57,149 nucleotides of DNA, taken from NCBI GenBank assembly GCA_021822605.1, contig JAKAQL010000011.1, forward strand, positions 1-57,149. Direction: 5' to 3'. The DNA is from Actinomycetes bacterium (GTDB taxonomy: Bacteria > Actinomycetota > Acidimicrobiia > Acidimicrobiales > Acidimicrobiaceae). Position 1 is the first letter of the stretch, and the number at the start of each line of letters is the position of its first letter. Both the position numbers and the translations under genes were made by a program. A model generated the notes under the pieces. It had not been told where the DNA came from. It saw only the letters and a list, made by a program, of their open reading frames with translations, and searched no databases. Positions 51,401-57,149 of the stretch are shown here, in pieces.

Positions 51401-52671
51401 AAGCGCGTCTTGACAACGCCGAGCGCGGCCTCCCTGGGGCGCGCAAGGAGCTCGCAAGTTTACAACAAGATCGAGCCCTCGCCGACGATAAAGTCAACAG
51501 ACTCCATATCGCGGTCGGCGAGGCAGAGAGCGCCACCCAACATGCGGCTGAGAGCCTCGACCGGATCCTTGCCACCCCTGGACTCTCACTGGCCGCATTT
51601 GGAATCGAAGGAGTCGAGCTCACAGCTTCGCCTGAGGGCGGCATGCGCCCAGGTCAGCAATTGGAGGCTTACGCCAAGAAGATCAATGACGCGGCCACTG
51701 GGGGTTCAGAGGTAAGCGAGGGGAGCATACTGAGGCGCTACGAAACGCTAACCGGCGACAGCGGGATAGCTGCCGGTTATGAGGCGACCCAGGACGAGAC
51801 CGATGATGGTGTCAAGGTCTTCGAAATCCAGGATGACACCGGCCGCCAACCCATCGCCGTGGTAGCCCAGCGCCTCACCAAGGAGGTCGCCGAGGCTAAA
51901 TCCCGACTGACGGTGCGCCAGCAAGAGGTGTTCCAGCGCTTCTTGTTGAGTGAACTAGGCGACCATCTACGTCGACAACTCCTCGATGCTGACACGCTCT
52001 GTGCAGCGATGAACGAATCACTATCCAAAGTACGCACATCGCACGGCCTTGGCGTCAGACTCGACTGGCACCTCAGAGAGGATGCACCAACAGAGGCACT
52101 CGATGCGATCCCTATGTTGCGCGAAGCCCCTGCTATCCGTGGAGAGGAAAAGAACCAGGAGCTGGCGCGGCTTCTCGGCTCTCTCATCGATGCTGCACGA
52201 GAAGCCGATCCAAGCGCGAGCTACGAAGTTCACCTCCATGCAGCACTCGACTATCGCAACTGGCACACCTTTTCGATCAAAGTGGTCGATGCGGCTTATC
52301 CGCGTCGAGAACGCAACCTCTCGAACCGTCTTGCGGTAAGCCAGGGCGAGCAGCGAGTGCTGGCCTACCTGACTCTGTTCTCAGCGGCTTCTGCCTACTT
52401 CGACTCACTGAAGAAACGCGCTCCCAAGGCACCTCGGCTCATCCTCCTCGACGATGCCTTCGCCAAGGTCGACGAACCGACCCACGGACTCCTCCTCGGG
52501 TTGCTCGTCGAGCTCGAGCTAGACTTCATCATCACCAGCGAGCGTGTTACCGGCTGTGTTCCTGGCCTCAGTCTGGAGATCTATGAGTGCCTTCGCGACG
52601 CTCGCGCTCCGGGGGTAGCTCTTGTGCATACCCATTGGGACGGCAAGCGAGCCACGCTCGAGGTCAACTGA
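48487..52671 (+). CDS. jetC: Wadjet system SMC-like ATPase JetC (TIGR02680)
   Basis: JetC (1394 aa) is the MukB-like ATPase motor. Walker A GKNGAGKS lies at residues 53-60, with a long coiled-coil body (about 260-1200) interrupted by a hinge-like globular segment near 640-790. The C-terminal head has the signature-like SQGEQR at about 1284-1289 and Walker B LILLDDAFAKVDEP at about 1318-1331. All ATPase motifs look intact. In this family ATP hydrolysis drives extrusion of small circular DNA before cleavage by JetD. The gene is coupled to jetB and followed two bases later by jetD. Confidence 0.93.
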   Translation: MSLFVDDSEPLELVSMPVERIGRFVLHRAGIRNVWQYDDVSLLFSGGRMLLRGKNGAGKSKAMEMLLPFLLDGDTRALDCVRKDRTSLFWLMTDGREPGNHIGYMWLELRAVDTAGNEEFRTLGCGVKASSAARKHTAWFFISNKRVNDGIALDDESGMLEQEAFRNQLEPEEFFTTATSYARRVATELFGIEDEARYRNLCHLLYELRRPSVGENIEAGQHTMVLTEALPPLDDELIAGVAQNFDDLTKIREDLARAERTERALTTFLDSYRDYARGVLRHRARLVIVAANEAKATQRNLKNAEGDAERARQSAETSQDRVDRLDAQAHDSQNELQVLLTSPAYQHLQSINDRKQRVDAYLSAANAAAKAADLARDHVVQEAAKVTLTATNVDHEATQTRTARRALEPLAVSAGIDVNLLAEPVTITDVHRPPEPNVSLPQPAESLESAPRTIEIEVVESAIERYLTDLKALVSHCNHRTTIVGTLIKDAEQAEHLDKVATTAEAAASSAQRQLERASLAENRAAATASEEHHRWRHQLSLWLNQAKVVCDDTDWSTVSAYSEVDSPVLLTADEADSLADKVGQLLVPSHQRVEAALMEATIAKRDADAALAALQKQLAEVEARTEKLPEPSPYRALPRDSSTGIAFYAAVEFATDVDQATSAGIEAALQASGLLDGWVTTEGVLRRGTTEDLLLTPSPLPAGTTPLSSVLTPALPPDCAIESTTISALLTSIAVGSHPEASSWVDGEGQWRLGVATGAWHKSQVEFIGVTARRQARERELTDINTQILGAQSLAAKARDAQEAVTNRRDALTRLRQDLPSVRELVAAINKLATLGMITSQHQNESEKLRDAAEQARDVETRARRYVSEQASRFGMPRELAALGELRSAVSLFTQRVHTALSDAERITRELASHHKAIESWQRASDEHQRLAATAAQERNRYHDEATQLATLEDAVGKGAQEVQAKINQAQARLDNAERGLPGARKELASLQQDRALADDKVNRLHIAVGEAESATQHAAESLDRILATPGLSLAAFGIEGVELTASPEGGMRPGQQLEAYAKKINDAATGGSEVSEGSILRRYETLTGDSGIAAGYEATQDETDDGVKVFEIQDDTGRQPIAVVAQRLTKEVAEAKSRLTVRQQEVFQRFLLSELGDHLRRQLLDADTLCAAMNESLSKVRTSHGLGVRLDWHLREDAPTEALDAIPMLREAPAIRGEEKNQELARLLGSLIDAAREADPSASYEVHLHAALDYRNWHTFSIKVVDAAYPRRERNLSNRLAVSQGEQRVLAYLTLFSAASAYFDSLKKRAPKAPRLILLDDAFAKVDEPTHGLLLGLLVELELDFIITSERVTGCVPGLSLEIYECLRDARAPGVALVHTHWDGKRATLEVN

Positions 52672-52673
52672 CC

Positions 52674-53945
52674 ATGGCACAGCAACGCGACCCTGCCTTG
52701 GCTTCCGCCACCGAAGGGCTCCTCCGTTCGGAAGGCCTTCAAAGATTGTGGAGGCCAGCTCGGATGCGACTTGAGCGGAACGGCCTCATTCCACAGGGAT
52801 TTCTCGTCATAGACGACCTTAACGATCGCGAACGCGGCGATCTGTCCGGGCTGCTCGGTCGACGGATCACCGGCACGAGGGTTCGCATCGATCTGGCGGG
52901 TCTTGACGAAACATTACGGGCGAGCGCGGCCCAGCGCGGCCTTGCCGACATCCTCGAACTCCTGAACGGACCCCTGGTTGACCGAAGAGCTCATCGCCTT
53001 AACGCACAGGCGGCCAGAGACCAGCGCTCTAGTAGCGCACGCGATGCCGCGATCACTGAGGGGTTGAGTGTTCATGCTTGGTGTGACGCGTGGCTTGAGT
53101 CGATCAAACCAGTCCTCACCCGTCTTGATACCCATAGCGCTGAAGCTACTGCACGAGAAGCAGCTCGCGCGCTCAGCATGCTTGCCCTCCTCTCCGCAGA
53201 TGGCTACTCCGAAATTGCCCGGAACGACTTAGCGGTCATGATCACGGGCTCAGCACATGGCCTAGATGACAACACCACTCTCTCCGCCATAGTGTTACGG
53301 GGTGTCGCCGCAGCCAAGGGGGTCGGGGTGCCGACTACAGCAATGGAGCGCAGGGCACTGTGGCGTGACGCAGGAGTGATCACCGACAGCGTATCGAGCA
53401 CTGTCCTCACCCTTGGACTTCGCCCCCTCGGCCCAGGCAAACGCGAGAGAGAGATGCGCAACCGCGCTGACGATTCGATTGAGACTCACCTCACCGCCCG
53501 TGATCTGTCGAGAATACAGTGGAGATTGGAACCCATTACGACCGTCTATGTGTGCGAAAACCCAAGAATCGTCGAGGCGGCCTCGGACGCAAGATCTCGG
53601 GCGGCATTGATCTGCACCTTTGGCAACCCCAACTCGGTCGTCTTGGATCTCCTATCACACCTTCATGATGCCGGTACAGAATTTCGATACCATGGCGACT
53701 TCGATTGGCCAGGTATCGCCATTGCCAATCGAGTCATCGCCCACGTAGGTGGCACCTCGTGGCAAATGGACGCCGCCGACTATCTGGCTGCGGTCGCGTC
53801 GGCCACCGGAGAGCTTCCGCCATTGGTCGGCAAACCGATATCGGCTAACTGGGATTTGGAACTTGAACAAAGAATGCTGGACACGGGCCGAGTCGTTCAT
53901 GAGGAACTCGTACTTGACAGGCTCCTCACGGACCTTGTCTCCTGA
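52674..53945 (+). CDS. jetD: Wadjet system nuclease JetD (DUF2399/TIGR02679)
   Basis: JetD (423 aa) is the topoisomerase-VI-like, Toprim-containing nuclease that cuts the extruded plasmid. The ATG at 52674 lies two bases after the jetC stop; a longer overlapping reading is unlikely. The C-terminal DUF2399 domain shows the Toprim acidic residues: Glu in VYVCENPRIVEAA (about 290) and the DxD in YHGDFDWPGIAIANRV (about 341-344). The N-terminal half (DDLNDRERGDLSGLLGRRITG) fits the family's DNA-binding arm. The catalytic residues look intact. Confidence 0.92.
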   Translation: MAQQRDPALASATEGLLRSEGLQRLWRPARMRLERNGLIPQGFLVIDDLNDRERGDLSGLLGRRITGTRVRIDLAGLDETLRASAAQRGLADILELLNGPLVDRRAHRLNAQAARDQRSSSARDAAITEGLSVHAWCDAWLESIKPVLTRLDTHSAEATAREAARALSMLALLSADGYSEIARNDLAVMITGSAHGLDDNTTLSAIVLRGVAAAKGVGVPTTAMERRALWRDAGVITDSVSSTVLTLGLRPLGPGKREREMRNRADDSIETHLTARDLSRIQWRLEPITTVYVCENPRIVEAASDARSRAALICTFGNPNSVVLDLLSHLHDAGTEFRYHGDFDWPGIAIANRVIAHVGGTSWQMDAADYLAAVASATGELPPLVGKPISANWDLELEQRMLDTGRVVHEELVLDRLLTDLVS

Positions 53946-54438
53946 GGTCTCAGACTCAAGTACACCCACGCCGAACGCAACAGAGCAACGTTCCCCTCGG
54001 AGTGTGCACCGTTCTCGTCGCCCGGCTGTCAACCCCCTCTGTGCCAAGCAATCTGTTGTGGATCGGCATTTGGTGCAACCGGTGCTCCGATGGACAACAG
54101 GGCCTTACAGCGCGAGCCAGTCGGTGGCTCCTGTCTCCTACGCAGCAGTAGGGTAGCAAGGAAGTCTCCTCCCACCACCCTACTCTCTCGAGAATCTGCC
54201 CTGAAAATGCTGTACCAGCTCAAGTCCTGTGGCGGAGAGCACCTGGCGCTGTATCACCGGTCATGAACACATCACAGAGATCGTCTTTGGTGTTGTCGTC
54301 GTCGACAGGGAACCTGCCCGACACTGCCGAAGCGGCGCCTAGCCGCTAGTCGACCCAAAGGCCGATACCCGAATACCATGGGCGTCGGCTCGAACGGTTC
54401 ACCTTTGACATATCGCGGGATCAGTATCACTAGCCCAA
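53946..54438. other. Intergenic region after the Wadjet operon
   Basis: About 490 nt between convergent operons. I see no supported gene. Confidence 0.4.
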
Positions 54439-54627
54439 TTGATTGGGGTCGTCTCAAAAACGAAGTGGACCGGGATGAGGGACCTTTCACGGGTGGGAGT
54501 TATAGCTGTCCGGCTAGGCGGCTCGCAACCGACTCTAACGACGGCTTTTCAGCTGCTTCGTACACAACTTCTAGTTGTACCTCTGATCCAGGAAGGGGAG
54601 GTCTGGTACGGCAGTCTGCAGAGCTGA
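54439..54627 (+). CDS. Possible small protein or gene remnant
   Basis: A 62-codon frame whose last 45 residues (RVGVIAVRLGGSQPTLTTAF, then QLLVVPLIQEGEVWYGSLQ) have a protein-like balance of hydrophobic and polar residues, unlike the Arg/Ser/Pro-rich shadow frames around it. There is no ribosome site, and the N-terminal part looks non-coding. It may be the tail of a decayed gene. Confidence is low. Confidence 0.25.
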   Translation: MIGVVSKTKWTGMRDLSRVGVIAVRLGGSQPTLTTAFQLLRTQLLVVPLIQEGEVWYGSLQS

Positions 54628-54660
54628 ACCGGGGAAAGAACTTAACACATCTCCGTCTCC

Positions 54661-54677
54661 CCTCCCCAGCGGGGAGG
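54661..54677. terminator. Hairpin between convergent transcription units
   Basis: CCTCCCC (54661-54667) and GGGGAGG (54671-54677) form a perfect 7-bp GC stem with a 3-nt loop. It lies 68 nt past the stop of the minus-strand three-gene operon and may terminate it. Confidence 0.45.
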
Positions 54678-54744
54678 CCTTAGGCGGTTGCAATACTTTG
54701 CGAGCCGATCTGCCCCGAGAATGTTGGCGAGTGCAAAGGTCTTC

Positions 54745-55467
54745 TCAGGCTTGCAAGTCTCGCCTTCTGACTTCCAGACGTATCGTCCGACGCACCTCCG
54801 TCCGACGCATAGGATCCTTTAATCCCCGGCGTAGATAATCGTTATCCACACTCAGGAAATCCTGAAATTCCCTCTCTGCCACTTGAATCGCCTTGATTTC
54901 ATCAAAACTCGGCTCTGACACTCGTGCCGCGAGGGCTGCATCCACCCATTCTTCTTGGAGTTCTAGTTCATCAAAGATAGGTGACATCTGCATTGATAAG
55001 GTTTCCAAATCGACCACCACACGAGTCCCACTATGGACGTAGCGCTGCTGCAGGTAGAGGATTCCTCGAGCACTGAGAATAGCAATGCGGCTACGGAGGT
55101 CCAAGTCTGTGGTCTTTACTGAGCCTACATCACGAAAGCATGACGCGACAGCTGGATCATCGACATTGTCACCCATGAGATCAGGTAAGGGCATAAAGTC
55201 ATAGTCGCCATCTGGCCACTGTGTCAGTTGCAGCGCATGATGTTTGATTAGCCGCACGACGGTTAGTCTCTTGCGGAGAGTAGATCCTGTCCGCATCGAA
55301 CACGGGTGCATAATAACCATCGCAAGGCCGGTATCGGTCGCAAGGCCAGGTATGTCCACATTTTTGAGAACATCTCCCTGCATTAAAGGTCGCGACAAGG
55401 GAATATCTGCTCCACGCGCGTCGTACAGTTCTGCTGGATTCGATGGAATGGCAAGGCTATCGGACAT
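54745..55467 (-). CDS. Unrecognised 240-aa protein, third gene of the TIGR04255-Xre operon
   Basis: I do not recognise this family. The N-terminal half has a GDVLKNVDIPGL strand followed by LAMVIMHPCSMRTG and a TVVRLIKH strand, a layout seen in small beta-rich binding or enzyme domains with a conserved Cys/His pair. The FMPLPDL motif follows. The C-terminal third is helical and basic, ending RRTEVRRTIRLEVRRR, which could bind nucleic acid. The start lies 6 nt after the stop of the Xre-like gene, so the two are almost certainly co-translated. It occupies the place a toxin or effector would take in a TA-like operon; this is inference. Confidence 0.75.
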   Translation of the reverse strand: MSDSLAIPSNPAELYDARGADIPLSRPLMQGDVLKNVDIPGLATDTGLAMVIMHPCSMRTGSTLRKRLTVVRLIKHHALQLTQWPDGDYDFMPLPDLMGDNVDDPAVASCFRDVGSVKTTDLDLRSRIAILSARGILYLQQRYVHSGTRVVVDLETLSMQMSPIFDELELQEEWVDAALAARVSEPSFDEIKAIQVAEREFQDFLSVDNDYLRRGLKDPMRRTEVRRTIRLEVRRRDLQA

Positions 55468-55473
55468 CAGTGC

Positions 55474-56124
55474 CTAGTTTGGTTTATGCTTCCTGATGGA
55501 TAGATCGCCGTCTCCAGCCTCAAAGACTTCGAAATCACTACGATATCGAGCTCTCCACTCCTGATCGAATCTGTCCAAGGCTGATATCTCATCTATTCGG
55601 AGCCCAGCGATGTCTAGCAAAAGGTCGGGGCGACCCGCTTCGTACAGGTCAACGTGTCGAACCGTGTACCCATCTGCCATCGGCACCTCAAGCCATCCTG
55701 CCGGATCTTCAACTAAGAAACCGTCAAGCAGATCCAGGAACGCAGCCAAGCGCGCGAGAACCAACCGATTCTCAGAGCTAGCGGCGCCATCATTACGCCA
55801 CTTTCGTATGGCCGATACGGAAACGCCTACGAGACGAGCGATATCGCGCCAAGCCATTCCTCGATCTGTTGATAGTTCATGAAGAAGAGTCGGAACAGAC
55901 CTCTTCGCCTTGCTACGAGCATGCTGGTCCAGATCATACTTCTGGACTTCACGATGAGCCTCGTTAACGTCCTCATTGAGTATTTCGACAAGGTCACGTA
56001 ATCGTCCATAGTTGTCAGCCAATACGGCCGAATCTCTCGCCGTCAGCTCATCTAGCTGTCGATCTGGAACCTGATCCGCCCTAGTCACTTGGTACGCACC
56101 AGTACCTGCGGTGTTAAGAGTCAC
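55474..56124 (-). CDS. Xre/MbcA-like helix-turn-helix protein
   Basis: This 216-aa protein has a helical N-terminal arm (ADNYGRLRDLVEILNEDVNEAHREVQ) and an HTH at about residues 85-112 (GMAWRDIARLVGVSVSAIRKW). Next comes a segment LARLAAFLDLLDGFLVEDPAGWLEVPMADGYTVRHVDLY that resembles the MbcA/ParS/Xre toxin-binding domain (WL-P---G-TP-DLL). A C-terminal acidic region follows. In known systems such a protein neutralises a RES-type toxin and represses the operon; no RES gene is present here. Its start overlaps the TIGR04255-like gene by 11 nt, and its stop is 6 nt from the next start. The palindrome at 56950-56962 is a candidate operator. Confidence 0.8.
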   Translation of the reverse strand: MTLNTAGTGAYQVTRADQVPDRQLDELTARDSAVLADNYGRLRDLVEILNEDVNEAHREVQKYDLDQHARSKAKRSVPTLLHELSTDRGMAWRDIARLVGVSVSAIRKWRNDGAASSENRLVLARLAAFLDLLDGFLVEDPAGWLEVPMADGYTVRHVDLYEAGRPDLLLDIAGLRIDEISALDRFDQEWRARYRSDFEVFEAGDGDLSIRKHKPN

Positions 56125-56935
56125 CAGAATGTTCCTTTCTTGCCACTTCCACTTTGAACTGTTCAGTTATCATCCTTAGAAACAGAACGCCTACAGGCTC
56201 GTGGAGAGCATCGAAGGTCTCCAAAACCTGCTCTGGATTGAACTCAGGAACCGCTTCGTCTGCTCCGGACCAGTAGCTATCGATGTCGAGTGCGAAAAAT
56301 GGTCCGGTTACCGATTGGCTACGCCGTTTAAGAGGACCTCGTCCGACCACTCCGGGACCCTGTAGCGATGCATATCTCACGGTTAGTCCACGTTGAGGAC
56401 CCACGGATAGTTGAATAACACCTTCGAGAGCCTTAGAATCGAACCCTTCGACTGTTCGCAAAGGATGCAACAACGCATCGTTGACGTAACCACCCCAATC
56501 AGCGGGACCGTCCACGTGATGTGGGATCCGAAGTTCGTCGATGTATCTAAGGCCAATCCGTTCAATGCCTACCACTGCTTTGAGCGCGGCTACAGCCTGC
56601 AATCCTTGGCTCAACGACGCTCGAAATTGTTCGTATTCTCCGTAGTCCGTGGTCTCAACGGTAAGGCTGGTAGAGGTAACTGAAATAGACGCGGTCCGCT
56701 TTCGATTGAGAAACCTCCATAGGACGTGCGCGTCGACCGGCTTCATGCCTTCAGGTGAAATCGCTAGACCGCTTGACCGATTCTCTCGTTCAAGAATTGG
56801 AAAGCCATGGCGCAAGGCGGCACCTAGAGATTCGAAAGCTTCATCTTTGCCCAGTTGAGGAGCAAAGGGAAACTTGATCTCTCCAGCCACAAACTCCAGG
56901 GGGGCATTGGGAAACAACTCCCGGTTTTCGTACAT
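56114..56935 (-). CDS. TIGR04255-like protein, first gene of a three-gene operon
   Basis: This 273-aa protein starts at the ATG at 56935 (GGTGGAGG five bases upstream); a GTG at 56947 would add four residues. The opening FPNAPLEFVAGEIKFPFAP and later VGIERIGLRYIDELRIP match the sporadically distributed TIGR04255 family, whose function is not known to me. The protein is mixed alpha/beta without a recognisable catalytic motif. Family members occur next to regulatory or unknown genes in accessory islands. It overlaps the following Xre-like gene by 11 nt. Confidence 0.8.
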   Translation of the reverse strand: MYENRELFPNAPLEFVAGEIKFPFAPQLGKDEAFESLGAALRHGFPILERENRSSGLAISPEGMKPVDAHVLWRFLNRKRTASISVTSTSLTVETTDYGEYEQFRASLSQGLQAVAALKAVVGIERIGLRYIDELRIPHHVDGPADWGGYVNDALLHPLRTVEGFDSKALEGVIQLSVGPQRGLTVRYASLQGPGVVGRGPLKRRSQSVTGPFFALDIDSYWSGADEAVPEFNPEQVLETFDALHEPVGVLFLRMITEQFKVEVARKEHSGDS

Positions 56936-56949
56936 GGCAGCCTCCACCC

Positions 56950-56962
56950 GGTACAGTGTACC
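56950..56962. promoter_or_regulatory. Palindromic operator-like site upstream of the TIGR04255 operon
   Basis: GGTACA (56950-56955), G, TGTACC (56957-56962) is a perfect palindrome 14 nt upstream of the start codon. On the coding strand it contains TACACT, a plausible -10, so binding would occlude the promoter. The half-site is the same as in the AbrB/PIN operator at 44451-44472. Confidence 0.5.
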
Positions 56963-57149
56963 AGAACTGATACTCTAACCCGAAGTTCCCCCCACGACCC
57001 CGACCAATACTACCCTCTACCAGGGTGTTTGTGATTTTAGTCCTGCCTACACATAGCCAAGGTTGCTAGATACCCCAAGAAGTTCAAAGGCACAGCTCTG
57101 AATGGGGGTAGGTGTCGTAATCATGACAAAGGAGTCAAGATCGGTGTCT
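56963..57149. other. Right-edge intergenic sequence
   Basis: 187 nt with no supported gene. An ATG at 57122 opens a frame that leaves the window after nine codons; too little is visible to judge it. Confidence 0.3.

Noticed and set aside
56963-57149. GGGTGTTTGTGATT segment near 57024 considered as an IS256-like end
   Set aside because: I could not match it to a specific inverted repeat, and no transposase is visible before the window ends.

Overview
The window looks like chromosomal DNA of a moderately GC-rich actinobacterium, probably an acidophile of the class Acidimicrobiia. This placement is an inference. It rests on a Huc-type (group 2a) [NiFe]-hydrogenase cluster, a glutamic (G1/eqolisin-like) peptidase joined to 'GYW-VASDGG-FGDA' propeller repeats, actinobacterial sortases and a four-gene Wadjet-type operon. 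No rRNA or tRNA gene was found.

Region 1 (1-18 kb) is envelope and transport. The left edge cuts an IS3-family element. It is followed by a beta-propeller-like lipoprotein and phosphoglycerate mutase (gpmA). Next come two tandem cassettes, each a surface protein plus a class F-like sortase. The cassettes share a 1,331-bp, almost identical direct repeat but carry unrelated N-terminal ectodomains. Then follow a family 5 solute-binding lipoprotein, the secreted G1-type peptidase and an MFS transporter.

Region 2 (18.4-33.7 kb) is a nearly complete hydrogenase locus. The minus-strand run is a DUF1641 protein (possible HucM-like scaffold), hypA, hypB, hucS, hucL, maturation protease, a 60-aa protein, a TPR-like protein, a 122-aa protein, a NifU-like/Rieske fusion (HucE-like), an NHL-repeat protein and hypC. 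hypF lies convergent to it. hypD-hypE lie divergent from an AraC-type regulator. Together these encode the catalytic subunits, probable electron-transfer partners and all six Hyp maturation factors of an enzyme class that oxidises H2 down to atmospheric levels.

Region 3 (34-39.3 kb) is a nitrogen or amine catabolism module: an APC permease divergent from a glutamine-synthetase-like ligase, an RpiR regulator and an amidohydrolase. The ligase and amidohydrolase resemble the two halves of FluG.

Region 4 (39.5-57 kb) is an accessory, defence-rich segment. It holds a decayed winged-helix-like gene, a VapBC pair, a GNAT acetyltransferase, a large 2OG-Fe(II)-oxygenase-like protein, an AbrB/PIN pair, an intact Wadjet operon (DUF2397, DUF2398, SMC-like ATPase, DUF2399) and a tight three-gene operon. 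That last operon encodes a TIGR04255-like protein, a Xre/MbcA-like HTH protein and an unrecognised 240-aa protein. It is the best candidate here for an undescribed system.

Short perfect tandem duplications recur near start codons and control regions (18413, 28477, 31532, 33971, 35739), which suggests frequent replication slippage or micro-duplication in this genome.
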